Shown piece by piece: positions 28,534-36,935 of a DNA stretch of 64,000 nucleotides; position 1 is the stretch's first letter; each line of letters opens with the position of its first letter. Below the pieces are notes generated by a model that saw only the letters and a program-made list of their open reading frames with translations, did no database searches and was not told the DNA's origin. This stretch comes from Saprospiraceae bacterium (GTDB taxonomy: Bacteria; Bacteroidota; Bacteroidia; Chitinophagales; Saprospiraceae), in NCBI GenBank assembly GCA_020848995.1, contig JADLHA010000048.1, positions 147,085-211,084 on the forward strand, in the 5' to 3' direction. The position numbers were made by a program, and so were the translations under genes.

Positions 28534-28629
28534 AAATACTGATCAAAATTACACCTTCCGCCGTTAACCCATGCCTGACAACTGGGGTAGGTCTTCCTAA
28601 TCTATTCTGAATCAACTTCTTGAATAGGA

Positions 28630-28658
28630 TTGAAATCCCAAAAATTTGACTAAATTTG
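28630..28658 (+). promoter_or_regulatory. Bacteroidota-type promoter of the M23 peptidase gene
   Basis: TTG (28630-28632), 18-base spacer, TAAATTTG (28651-28658): a full match to the phylum consensus. An in-frame TTG at 28646 lies inside the spacer and so cannot be the start. Confidence 0.65.
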
Positions 28659-28687
28659 CAAGATCACAATCTTTCAATTCTGAGTCA

Positions 28688-29980
28688 ATGTTGGGTTCCG
28701 GCTTTTTCAAGGCATTCGTACTCATTGGGTTTCTGGTGGGGGCTATTTTTGTTAATTCTTTCATAATCAATAAAATCATTGCCCTTAGGACCCCTGCCGA
28801 AGCGCAAAATGCCTTCCATTCATCTTGCCTCCCAACCTCCAAAGGGGAAGGCATATTCGGATTCGATCCCCGGCATTTTTACGTGGAAACTTCATTGCTC
28901 TCTGAAGGTAAATCGGTTGCTTCCGTATTGGAAACGGCTGGCATCCCTAAATATGCTGCCTTCAAGGCATTAGAGCAAGCCAAGGATTTCGTCCCAGCCC
29001 ACCGCTTTATTGCTGGTAAGAGAATTGCTTTTATCCGGTCGGATTTGTGCCGGGATCCCGACTATTTTTGCTATGAGTTGGATGCAAGCCGCTACCTGCA
29101 GTGTGAGCTGTGGGGAGATTACTGTTCGCAAATCGTTGAGCGCGAACGTAGTTATGCCAGAGAAGTCGCCTACGGTTACATCGACAAAAGTTTGTGGCAT
29201 GCCTTGGAGGCGGACCAGATTTCGTTGGGTTTGATCGACCAAATGGAGGATGCCCTGGCTTCTGCAGTAGACTTCTACCACGTTCAGAAGGGAGACGTAT
29301 TTAAATTGGTATTTGACCGTTTGCACATTGAAGGCAGACCAACCGGAGAGGGCAAATTGTTGGCAGCTTTTTTTGATACCGGCGACAGACAGCATTACTC
29401 TTTCCATTACCAGGTAAATGGCCAGCCAGGTTACTACGACGAGAAGGGACGCCCAATGAAAAGCCGTTTCCTCAAAGCCCCGCTACGGTTCTCCCGCGTC
29501 AGTTCTGGTTTCTCGGCCCGGCGCTATCACCCCGTGCTGAAATACCACCGTCCTCATTTGGGGACGGACTATGCAGCTCCGTATGGGACACCCATCATGG
29601 CTGTAGGAAATGGTGTGGTTGAGGCAGCATCCTATACCGCTGGAAATGGCAATTACGTCAAAATTCGCCACGACAACAATTACCAGACGCAATACCTCCA
29701 TATGTCGCGGTTTGCTTCAGGAATACGCAGGGGCACCCGTGTCGCTCAGGGACAGACCATAGGCTATGTTGGGTCAACCGGCCTGGCAACTGGCCCACAC
29801 GTCTGTTTCCGGTTTTGGAAAGATGGTAGGCAAGTAGATCACCGCAGGCTGCATTTCCCTTCTCCGGAACCCCTGCCAACGGATTTGCTTCAGGATTTCT
29901 TCAAGCATCGCATTGTCATGCAACAAATCCTCGACGATGTTGACCGTGAAACGGCCCTCAACAAGGAAAACCGCTCTTGA
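28688..29980 (+). CDS. M23-family peptidoglycan metallopeptidase, HxC subtype
   Basis: 430 residues with the ATG at 28688. One N-terminal membrane helix (about 8-30) anchors a periplasmic protein with an OapA/LysM-like middle (about 65-200) and a C-terminal LytM (M23) domain (about 265-400). Zinc and catalytic residues: H290 and D294 in HRPHLGTDYAAPYGTP, H338 in YLHMS, H371 in TGPHVCFRFWKDG. The usual HxH motif is HVC (C373), so Cys takes the place of the last zinc His; I recall this as a feature of a Bacteroidota subgroup, so activity is likely kept. It would cut peptide crosslinks in cell-wall remodelling. Monocistronic, from the promoter just upstream. Confidence 0.88.
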   Translation: MLGSGFFKAFVLIGFLVGAIFVNSFIINKIIALRTPAEAQNAFHSSCLPTSKGEGIFGFDPRHFYVETSLLSEGKSVASVLETAGIPKYAAFKALEQAKDFVPAHRFIAGKRIAFIRSDLCRDPDYFCYELDASRYLQCELWGDYCSQIVERERSYAREVAYGYIDKSLWHALEADQISLGLIDQMEDALASAVDFYHVQKGDVFKLVFDRLHIEGRPTGEGKLLAAFFDTGDRQHYSFHYQVNGQPGYYDEKGRPMKSRFLKAPLRFSRVSSGFSARRYHPVLKYHRPHLGTDYAAPYGTPIMAVGNGVVEAASYTAGNGNYVKIRHDNNYQTQYLHMSRFASGIRRGTRVAQGQTIGYVGSTGLATGPHVCFRFWKDGRQVDHRRLHFPSPEPLPTDLLQDFFKHRIVMQQILDDVDRETALNKENRS

Positions 29981-30234
29981 GTAAGTTGGACGATGGCCTT
30001 TCCCGGCTCATCGAATTGTTGGACACCTCGATTCACTCTCTTGGGTTCAGGCTTGCCTGGCGAGGGGTAAGGCCCTTTCGTTGCTCAAGATAGAGAGATC
30101 AGAATCGGGGTTTGGTCACGGCAGATCTCTGTAAAGAATTTTGAGATCGTGAACTGAATAAGGTCCACAAATCGAAATTTGTTGATAAGTGATTTTGCTT
30201 TGCCCTATCTGAGGGAAATAACAACTAAACGGCT

Positions 30235-31308
30235 TTATACTTTTTGCAAAGTAAAACCAAATGTGGATCCTACCCCCTCTTTGCTTCGAACATGCAGAGT
30301 TTGCTGATGACCTTCCATGATGTGCTTTACGATAGATAGGCCAAGCCCTGACCCACCTTGTTCCCTTGAACGGCTCTTATCTGCCCGGTAAAATCGCTCA
30401 AAGACATGCGGTAAGTGTTCTTCGCTGATCCCAATTCCATTGTCACTTACTTCTACCAGAACCGATTCCTCCATCAGGTAGCATGAGACTTTAACAAATC
30501 CGTTGTACTTACCGTACTTGATGGAGTTATTCACCAGGTTGCTGAGTGCAATTCTGATGAATTCGCGATCTGCATTCACAGAGTAATCTTGGTCTGCCCC
30601 CTCTTTAAACAGCAGTTTGATGTTCTTCATGGCTGCAATGTCCTGCTGTTCCTCAAATACCTCTGCAATCAGTTCCCGGATGTTGAACGATTGTAATTTA
30701 AGTGCCCTTTCACCCGATTCAATTTTATGAATAATTGTAAGGTCGTTGATGATCTCCTGCAACCGCGTTGCATTTTTAAGTGCCTTCGACAGAAATTCAG
30801 TCTGCTGTTCTTCCGGCAGTGAACGGTCATCAACCAAGGTTTGCAGATAAGCCTGAATGTTAAACAATGGAGTTTTCAACTCATGGGAAACATCCCCGAG
30901 ATATTCTCTTCGAAAACGCTCCATCTCTTTCATCTGGTCAAGCTCCTGATTTTTTCGTTTTACCCAGAGAAAAGTGTCTCGCTCAACCACGCTAAGATCC
31001 TGATTGAACAATTGCAGTTGATCTTTTCCAGCTTCTTCGCTCAATTTTCTATCTGAAATAATCTTATAGATTAACTTAATTTTTCGGTATAGAAAGTAGT
31101 TTATGAGGTAAAACGAAAGGAAGTACGCAAAAAATGATACCGCTAAGATCAGAAAAATCAGCGTGCCGGCAGAAGTGATGGACACTCCTGCTGCACGGAG
31201 TATAAAGAAAAAAATAAGAGAAATTGCAGCAAAGCATGAACTGATCAGCAATGCTAAGCCTTTTGGGCCAATATTTTTAAGAAAGTCAAGCCTCAAATTT
31301 ATAGCCAA
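30235..31308 (-). CDS. Two-component sensor histidine kinase (PhoR-like)
   Basis: 357 residues. Two membrane helices close together (about 18-40 and 46-72) leave almost no periplasmic loop, so the signal is probably sensed in the membrane or cytosol. The HisKA domain has the H-box SHELKTPL (about 140), followed by the ATPase domain with the N-box NNSIKYG, G1 DNGIGI, F-box FERFYR and G2 GGSGLGLSIVK. It resembles the phosphate-type PhoR kinases. Starts available are TTG at 31308 or 31296, both overlapping the response-regulator gene (by 23 or 11 bases); no ATG is near. It surely works with that regulator. Its downstream 254-base gap (29981-30234) holds no gene I can see. Confidence 0.9.
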   Translation of the reverse strand: MAINLRLDFLKNIGPKGLALLISSCFAAISLIFFFILRAAGVSITSAGTLIFLILAVSFFAYFLSFYLINYFLYRKIKLIYKIISDRKLSEEAGKDQLQLFNQDLSVVERDTFLWVKRKNQELDQMKEMERFRREYLGDVSHELKTPLFNIQAYLQTLVDDRSLPEEQQTEFLSKALKNATRLQEIINDLTIIHKIESGERALKLQSFNIRELIAEVFEEQQDIAAMKNIKLLFKEGADQDYSVNADREFIRIALSNLVNNSIKYGKYNGFVKVSCYLMEESVLVEVSDNGIGISEEHLPHVFERFYRADKSRSREQGGSGLGLSIVKHIMEGHQQTLHVRSKEGVGSTFGFTLQKV

Positions 31309-31969
31309 CTCCTTTTATTGTCTTAATGAATGAATCATCCAGTTTTTCTCTCAATTTGCGTACATGGACGTCAATCGTTCTGTCGCCAACGATGATGTCC
31401 TTTCCCCAGATTTTATCAAGGATCTCTTCTCGCTTAAAAACGCGGCCGGGATTGGAGGCAAGTAAGTATAATAAAAGAAATTCCTTCTTTGCAAATTCTG
31501 GTTTTTTGTCGTGATATTGAACTTCCATTTTCAAAGGATTTATGGTCAGAGTATCAAAACTCAGAATTTCGTTATTCCCCTCGCTGGTTAGCGGACTGAT
31601 CTTTCTTCTGATCAGGGCTTTGATCCTGCTAAGCAGAACCTTTACGCTCACGGGTTTTTCAACAAAGTCATCCCCCCCCTGATCAAGGGCGGCAATGTGC
31701 GTATCTTCATCACCTTTGGCAGTCAGAAACAAGATGCTGACGTTGTCAAATTTAGGGTCCTTTCTCAATTCACGGCAGCACTGAAGACCATCCATTACAG
31801 GCATCATGATGTCGAGGAGAACCAGGTCTGGCGCAAAATCCTTTATTACATCTAGCGCAAGTTTGCCATTTGATGCAGTCTTTATATCGAAACCTTCCTT
31901 TTTGAGATTGAAGCTGAGAATGGCCAAGATGTCCGGGTCGTCGTCAACAAGCAGGAGTTTATACTTCAT
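31286..31969 (-). CDS. OmpR/PhoB-family response regulator
   Basis: 227 residues with the ATG at 31969 (an in-frame TTG at 31975 is less likely). Receiver domain (1-120): acidic pair DDD at about 9-11, phospho-acceptor Asp in LVLLDIMMPVMDG, Thr in LFLTAKG and Lys in VEKPVSV. C-terminal winged-helix DNA-binding domain (about 130-227) with EFLLLYLLASNPGRVFKREEIL and DVHVRKLREKL, ending GVGYKFEA. It overlaps the kinase gene, so the two are made together. Targets unknown; phosphate or envelope control is a reasonable guess from family resemblance only. Confidence 0.93.
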   Translation of the reverse strand: MKYKLLLVDDDPDILAILSFNLKKEGFDIKTASNGKLALDVIKDFAPDLVLLDIMMPVMDGLQCCRELRKDPKFDNVSILFLTAKGDEDTHIAALDQGGDDFVEKPVSVKVLLSRIKALIRRKISPLTSEGNNEILSFDTLTINPLKMEVQYHDKKPEFAKKEFLLLYLLASNPGRVFKREEILDKIWGKDIIVGDRTIDVHVRKLREKLDDSFIKTIKGVGYKFEA

Positions 31970-32025
31970 GTTCAAATTTAATGATTAACATAAATTGCGC
32001 AGAATAAGTGCACTGGGCGTGTTAT

Positions 32026-32355
32026 CTATTTATTAAGAAATGGCGCCCTCTTGACCTCTGACATGGCTTGAATCTCTTTTAGCAACTGTTCATACTGTTT
32101 TTGATTTGTGTAATACATTTGAGTAATTGACCGGAACGCAAATGTGTCAAGCTGGTGTTCATCAAGCAAATCAACTAAGGCCAGTCTTACGACACTGTCT
32201 CGATAATAACTGCTCTGGGCGCTAAGGTGCTCATTCAGGTAAAAGATTTCAGAGCTTATCTTTTTATAAGCCTCGAGCTGGCTGGCGCTGAAGCCAACCT
32301 GCTCGGGTGCCCTGCATGAAATAAGTAATGCACAAAAAGCAATCGATCGCATCAT
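32026..32355 (-). CDS. Small lipoprotein, DUF4296-like
   Basis: 109 residues with a lipoprotein signal ending ALLISC (Cys 14), then a helical charged domain rich in Tyr and Gln (SYYRDSVV, TQMYYTNQKQYEQLLKEI), matching the style of the Bacteroidota DUF4296 lipoproteins. It overlaps the sixA gene by four bases (ATGA), so it is coupled to it. Function is unknown. Likely anchored to the periplasmic face of a membrane. Confidence 0.6.
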   Translation of the reverse strand: MMRSIAFCALLISCRAPEQVGFSASQLEAYKKISSEIFYLNEHLSAQSSYYRDSVVRLALVDLLDEHQLDTFAFRSITQMYYTNQKQYEQLLKEIQAMSEVKRAPFLNK

Positions 32356-32861
32356 CGCAGGTCAAGAAGTTTGGGTATGATCACCTGTACAATGCGAAGT
32401 CTGGAAGGGATTGCATCCTGCCATTGATCTGATTCCAATTTACATAGCAGTACACAGCAGGTTGGAACCTGTCCAGTATAAGGAGCGCGGAGCATGCCTG
32501 CAAGGTGTTCTATCGTAGGGTTATGGCCAAATACCAGGCAAATTTCCGTTTGGGGTAAACATTGGTGAAGGCAGGCTGTATAGGCCTCGGCATTCCCGAA
32601 GTAGAGCGCCTCATCCATCCGCTCACGGTACGGAGGACTTGGGAATTGTCGGGCAAACAGTTCGCAGGTCTGGCGAGCCCGCCTGGCCGGACTGCACACC
32701 GTTTCCATTGGCAATATCCCAATAAGGCCTGCCAGATGCTTTGCAACCCGGGGTGCATCTCTTAAGCCCCTCTCGTTCAGTGGCCGTTCCAGATCCGAAA
32801 GGGACGCATCCGACCATGATGATTTAGCATGCCGGATAAACGCTACTGCTTTGTCAGCCAT
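32352..32861 (-). CDS. SixA-like histidine phosphatase
   Basis: 169 residues of the histidine phosphatase (phosphoglycerate-mutase-like) superfamily. Catalytic RHG-type motif is FIRHAKSSW (8-16), and the second catalytic His is in FGHNPTIEHL. The DLERPLNERGLRDA block is typical of SixA, which in Escherichia coli dephosphorylates phospho-histidine on ArcB or the nitrogen phosphotransferase NPr. Cytosolic. Divergent from the SWIM-finger gene, with a 70-base AT-rich spacer holding -7-like boxes for both strands. The nearby two-component pair invites a link, but the distance makes that inference only. Confidence 0.85.
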   Translation of the reverse strand: MADKAVAFIRHAKSSWSDASLSDLERPLNERGLRDAPRVAKHLAGLIGILPMETVCSPARRARQTCELFARQFPSPPYRERMDEALYFGNAEAYTACLHQCLPQTEICLVFGHNPTIEHLAGMLRAPYTGQVPTCCVLLCKLESDQWQDAIPSRLRIVQVIIPKLLDLR

Positions 32862-32889
32862 CTACGCGGATATATTTTGCAAAAATATA

Positions 32890-32897
32890 TAAATTTG
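32890..32897 (+). promoter_or_regulatory. -7 element TAAATTTG of the SWIM-finger gene set
   Basis: Exact TAnnTTTG 34 bases before the ATG at 32932. No TTG at standard distance. Confidence 0.35.
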
Positions 32898-32931
32898 CCG
32901 GTTAAAGGCAATTGCCCGAACCGATTTAATC

Positions 32932-34545
32932 ATGGCAATCGATTTCGATCATTATTCTTATTTGTTCAGTGAGGCAGAATTGTTCGAGCTCAAACAACTG
33001 ATCGATGGCGGTGCGGTTGTCAAAGCAAACCAGATCAGGCTAAATTTCTGGAATTATACCCTTCGCATGGACGGCGTTCAGCTGGAATGTGAATTGGGCT
33101 TCAATAAGAAAAGCATTAAATCTGTCGTGTGTGCATGTGGCCATCGAGGTACGGCCTCCCTTTGCCGGCATGCAAAACTGCTGGCATTATGGCATATTAC
33201 CCGGATCTATCAGAGAAAATCCTCCCATACCGACGTTTCACCCAGGTTGTTGGAATCAATCCGGGTCAGGAAGCAGGAAGAGCTGAGTTTTCTGGTGGAT
33301 TTTGCCCTTAAATACGACCAGCACCTAAGGGGTTGGTACGCCCTATTTGCGAAGGCATTCGACAGCTCCCCTGAACACCTTGAAGAGCAGTGGCGAATGG
33401 TAACCGATTTTATTCGCCACCTCAAATTTCAGATAAAGTCGAAACTTGCACGAGATCGCAAGTTCTTGTTACTGGGCCAAACCTATTATCAACTTGGCGT
33501 GCAGCAATTTTCCAGGGGCGAGTTATCTAAAGGAGCCATCCTGCTGCTCATTACCCATCGCATGGCTTTATACCAATATCAGACCTGTGAACCTGCCAAT
33601 CCAACGCGATTTGCCCAACTGGCTACACAGGCATGTCATGCTCTGGAAGAAGTGCTCAGGGGCATAATCGCTCCTGAGTCCCGGGAATTTTTTATTGCTA
33701 CACTGTCGGCGGAAGTTGCCCAGAAGGAATATCGACCGCTGGACGCTGGCAACAACCTTTTTGTGATCCTGCTCCCTCTTGTTAAGCAATCTACAGCTCG
33801 CCAGGAGATCATGCAAAGATTGCGGGACAAATGCCTTATGTTACCTTTTGCAGCGGACCTGCAAATTTCCTGGGAGACCTACTTAAAAATTGATCCCAAA
33901 GGGTTTTCCGAATTATTTATGGACCTTCCTCCGCATTTAGAAGGATTATCGCCCCATGTTGCCGGTTTTATTGCCTCTCACCATTCCCGAATTCCAGGAT
34001 CGCTATGCTTCGACCTGATTCGATCCTTATTTCCTCGATTGAACATCGGTTTGCAACAAATGCTTGGACAAATTGTGGCGGGTATGAACTACATTCCAAT
34101 TCGCAAACAGGAATTTCAGTTTGCGGCAGAGCTTTATGCCAGCTACCCCGATCCTAAACTTCTGAAATGGTTATTTTCCTCAACTGAAAATGCTCAGGAC
34201 AAACGCAAATACCTGCTTCAGGCCATCGATCGCAAGATGGACAATCCGGACACTAGAAGAAGGGCCGTTTATGAGGTGCTGTTTCACGGCGCCTTTCATC
34301 AGGAACTTGTGAACGTGTTGTTAGACGCAGGCGATGTAGATTCCATTATGGACTATGACCATCGAATCGATCCTGCACTCCGTCTTAAGTTGTTTCCTCT
34401 CTTTAGCCATTATATGTCCAACTACAGATTGCAAAACGCGGGTCCAAAGGCTAAGCGAGAAATCCGGCGCGTGCTTCATCACCTCGAAAATCACTATCGA
34501 ATGCATTTACCTCCTGGCATATTTAAAAACCTCACTTCAGTATGA
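32932..34545 (+). CDS. SWIM zinc-finger protein of unknown function
   Basis: 537 residues, cytosolic. The N-terminal part holds one SWIM-type finger: CACGHRGTASLCRHAKLL (about residues 66-83), giving the CxC-x(n)-CxH ligands. The remaining 450 residues are mainly helical with Leu-rich repeats of hydrophobic segments and no recognisable catalytic motif. SWIM fingers bind DNA or protein. This is not the MoxR/VWA-linked SWIM type, as neither partner is nearby. Its TGA overlaps the ATG of the degenerate GH13 gene (ATGA), so the two are coupled, and rlmH and rhomboid genes follow. I infer that it acts with the lipoprotein downstream or that coupling is only positional. Confidence 0.7.
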   Translation: MAIDFDHYSYLFSEAELFELKQLIDGGAVVKANQIRLNFWNYTLRMDGVQLECELGFNKKSIKSVVCACGHRGTASLCRHAKLLALWHITRIYQRKSSHTDVSPRLLESIRVRKQEELSFLVDFALKYDQHLRGWYALFAKAFDSSPEHLEEQWRMVTDFIRHLKFQIKSKLARDRKFLLLGQTYYQLGVQQFSRGELSKGAILLLITHRMALYQYQTCEPANPTRFAQLATQACHALEEVLRGIIAPESREFFIATLSAEVAQKEYRPLDAGNNLFVILLPLVKQSTARQEIMQRLRDKCLMLPFAADLQISWETYLKIDPKGFSELFMDLPPHLEGLSPHVAGFIASHHSRIPGSLCFDLIRSLFPRLNIGLQQMLGQIVAGMNYIPIRKQEFQFAAELYASYPDPKLLKWLFSSTENAQDKRKYLLQAIDRKMDNPDTRRRAVYEVLFHGAFHQELVNVLLDAGDVDSIMDYDHRIDPALRLKLFPLFSHYMSNYRLQNAGPKAKREIRRVLHHLENHYRMHLPPGIFKNLTSV

Positions 34546-35861
34546 GCCAAGTTGACATTTGTTTAAGAAATTTGATCATCCTTGCTCAAGCAATCATTCT
34601 GGTTGCCGGAGTGAGCTGTACCGCATCCGAAAATGTTACTTCGAAGCAGACTGCAGAACTTAAAGATTTGGTACTGTATGAGCTGGTCCCATGGCAATAT
34701 GTAGACTCCGGCGGGATCCGTGGTATTCAGCGGGATTTGAAGCGTCTGAATGGGCTATTTGTAAATGCTTTAGTGTTACATCCGGTACAACTACGCGATC
34801 AGGCCAACAATCCATTTAATCCCGCAAGTCCCTTTGCGATCAGTGATTACTCTGTAATCGATCCAGCACTTGGGAACAGTGAAGACTTAAAGGGCTTCAT
34901 CCGAGCCTCACATGCTTTGGGAATTAAGGTTTTGTATCAATGGCATTTTTCAGAGACGGGTCCTCATCACCGGCTAAAGGATGAACATCCGGAATATTAT
35001 CGTTCATCTGAAAAGCTGAAGGATAATCGTTACAACCCCGATTTTGTCAGTCTTAACCTCTCTGATACGCGCGTCGCATCCCTTCAATTGAAATCTTTCG
35101 CTGACTTTGACAACGACTATGAGTTCGATGGCTATGTGGTCTTTGGAATTGATTCATCTAACGCGGACTTTGCTTCGCAGGTTCTTGAGATATGTGGCTC
35201 GCGCCGTATCCTGATCAATGGAGATAATGGCAAAATTTCTGGAATTTCACATGCGATCGACCGCACTTTATTTGATTTTTTTAAAAGCGCATATAACAAT
35301 GCTCCTGATTCGCAATTCCTCTACAGACTGATTGCTGAAAAAACTCCTCAGGGTAGAATCAATTCCTTTGTGGATTACCACACTAATTTTTACAAAGGCA
35401 CTGATTACATGAGTTTCCCAAATGCATACCGCTACTACGCTGCTTTTGCTCACTTTTTACCCGGCACGCCCTGGATGCTTGGTGGTCAGGAGTATGCTCT
35501 CGTTTCCCCTGTGAACGCCTTCAGCGATCACCCTGTTTACAGGAAGTATTCCTTTAACGGCGATTTATACCGGAGCCTCAATTTGCAGCGAAGGCACAAC
35601 CCTGCTTTATGGAATGACAGCAAATGCGCACTTCCTGTCATTGTGGCAGATGATTTTCCGGTTATCGGTTTGGAAAGGTCCCGCGACACATTTTACTGTA
35701 CAGGGATCTTCAATTTCAGTTCGAGCCCTCAGACCTTTGTTATGACCAAAGATTACCGTTATGCCTATGATTTATTTAACAAAGTCCCTGTTGCATTTCC
35801 TGTTGGTAAAAAGCTGAACATTGGTCCATACCAGGCTTTTTTATTTAGCAATGTTTTGTAA
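34542..35861 (+). CDS. Alpha-amylase-fold (GH13-like) lipoprotein, catalytic residues lost
   Basis: 439 residues. Lipoprotein signal ends VAGVSC (Cys about 27). The body follows the GH13 TIM-barrel pattern: VLYELVPWQY, DPALGNSEDLKGFIRASHALGIKVLYQWH, DGYVVFGID, then HFLPGTPWMLGGQEYAL and a C-terminal beta domain. But the four conserved regions are degraded: region I lacks the Asp and the NH pair, region II has Phe where the nucleophile Asp belongs (YVVFGID), region III lacks the acid Glu, region IV reads FVDYHT instead of HD. I infer a non-enzymatic sugar-binding or structural surface lipoprotein. The frame is clean and translationally coupled to the SWIM gene. Confidence 0.72.
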   Translation: MSQVDICLRNLIILAQAIILVAGVSCTASENVTSKQTAELKDLVLYELVPWQYVDSGGIRGIQRDLKRLNGLFVNALVLHPVQLRDQANNPFNPASPFAISDYSVIDPALGNSEDLKGFIRASHALGIKVLYQWHFSETGPHHRLKDEHPEYYRSSEKLKDNRYNPDFVSLNLSDTRVASLQLKSFADFDNDYEFDGYVVFGIDSSNADFASQVLEICGSRRILINGDNGKISGISHAIDRTLFDFFKSAYNNAPDSQFLYRLIAEKTPQGRINSFVDYHTNFYKGTDYMSFPNAYRYYAAFAHFLPGTPWMLGGQEYALVSPVNAFSDHPVYRKYSFNGDLYRSLNLQRRHNPALWNDSKCALPVIVADDFPVIGLERSRDTFYCTGIFNFSSSPQTFVMTKDYRYAYDLFNKVPVAFPVGKKLNIGPYQAFLFSNVL

Positions 35862-35869
35862 TTTGATTT

Positions 35870-36334
35870 ATGCAGATTATTTGGACTGGAACTACAAAGC
35901 CACCTTCTCTTGCTCTTTTGAACGATGTTTATCTCAAGCGGTTGAATCCATTTGTCAAAATTCAAATCACAGAGCTCCGCGGTAAACGAGCAAATTTGAC
36001 TGGGACTGCTTCTGCCCGAGAGGAAGAACTCATATTTAGGAAAAATCTCCAGCGCGAACGCAGTCATGTCGTTTTGCTGAGTGAAGAGGGGGTTTTGCGG
36101 AGTAGCCGCGAATTTGCTGCCTGGCTTGAACGCAACCTCGGTTTGTATGGGAAACGGCTAACTTTTGTCATATGGGATGCTAATGGCTTTAGTCCGGAAT
36201 TCAAGGCAGAGGCCGATGAAATCATCTCTCTTTCGCCCATGACTTTAAGTCATCAGATTGCCAGACTTGTATTGCTTGAGCAGCTGTACCGTGCTTTTAC
36301 GATCTTACATAACCACCCATACCACAATGATTGA
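35870..36334 (+). CDS. rlmH: RlmH-type 23S rRNA pseudouridine-1915 N3-methyltransferase, altered glycine motif
   Basis: 154 residues of the SPOUT fold. The C-terminal knot block ISLSPMTLSHQIARLVLLEQLYRAFTI is nearly identical to RlmH of other bacteria, as is HPYH at the end. RlmH methylates pseudouridine 1915 of helix 69 in 70S ribosomes. The SAM-binding loop, usually (F/V)IGG..G, reads VIWDANG (100-106), so both glycines are replaced by Trp-Asp. The rest looks intact, so the effect on SAM binding needs testing. It lies eight bases after the GH13-like gene and overlaps the rhomboid gene by eight bases. Confidence 0.85.
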   Translation: MQIIWTGTTKPPSLALLNDVYLKRLNPFVKIQITELRGKRANLTGTASAREEELIFRKNLQRERSHVVLLSEEGVLRSSREFAAWLERNLGLYGKRLTFVIWDANGFSPEFKAEADEIISLSPMTLSHQIARLVLLEQLYRAFTILHNHPYHND

Positions 36335-36929
36335 TGTAAATACTTTAATGACATTGTCGCTTGTGCTTGCCAACATAGCTGTGTATGTCATGACCTCTGC
36401 AAATGCATCAATTTTCAATGCCTCGAAGCACTACCCATACCTAGAGCAGAGAGATAAAAGTTATTACCGCTGGATCACCTCGGGGTTTTTACACGCTAAC
36501 CTAATGCACCTGGCGCTCAATTTGCTTGTGCTTTATCAGTTTGGTGGAACCGTGGAGACTGTGTTCAAATCCATTTTTGGATTCTTTGAGGGTGGTATGC
36601 TTTTCCTTTGCTGTTATTTTGGCATTTTGATTATGTCAGGATTGCCAACCTTTCTTAAATTTCGAAACAACCCAAATTACGCCAGTGTTGGGGCATCGGG
36701 TGCCGTATCTGGAATTCTGTTTATCTATACGGTCTATTTTCCTACAAACCTTCTCTACATCCTGGGGCTGGTTCCGGTTCCTGCCATACTTTTTGGGGCA
36801 CTTTACCTTTTTTATTCTAAATGGGCCTCATCGAAAAGCGAAGACCACATTGATCATGATGCGCATTACTATGGGGCAGTAGCCGGTCTATTGATGGGTG
36901 CGATTATCCGCTTCGGTTTTCCAGGCTAA
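36327..36929 (+). CDS. Rhomboid-family intramembrane serine protease
   Basis: 200 residues with start ATG 36327. Six hydrophobic segments as expected for a small bacterial rhomboid. Catalytic residues: Ser in GASGAVSGI (about 119-127) and His in the last helix (HYYGAVAGLLMG); the HANLMHLALNLLVL stretch matches the conserved TM2 HxxxHxxxN pattern, giving H, H, N. Rhomboids cut membrane-anchored substrates. The gene overlaps rlmH by eight bases. A longer in-frame start at 36258 would run deep into rlmH and lacks any family match, so it was not used. Convergent with pruA six bases away. Confidence 0.86.
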   Translation: MIDVNTLMTLSLVLANIAVYVMTSANASIFNASKHYPYLEQRDKSYYRWITSGFLHANLMHLALNLLVLYQFGGTVETVFKSIFGFFEGGMLFLCCYFGILIMSGLPTFLKFRNNPNYASVGASGAVSGILFIYTVYFPTNLLYILGLVPVPAILFGALYLFYSKWASSKSEDHIDHDAHYYGAVAGLLMGAIIRFGFPG

Positions 36930-36935
36930 AGGTAT

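Noticed and set aside
36258..36326. Extended N-terminus for the rhomboid gene
   Set aside because: It would overlap rlmH by 77 bases and adds non-homologous residues; ATG 36327 fits the family.
32932..36929. MoxR-VWA-SWIM type defence or chaperone system
   Set aside because: Only the SWIM finger is present; no MoxR ATPase or VWA protein is nearby.
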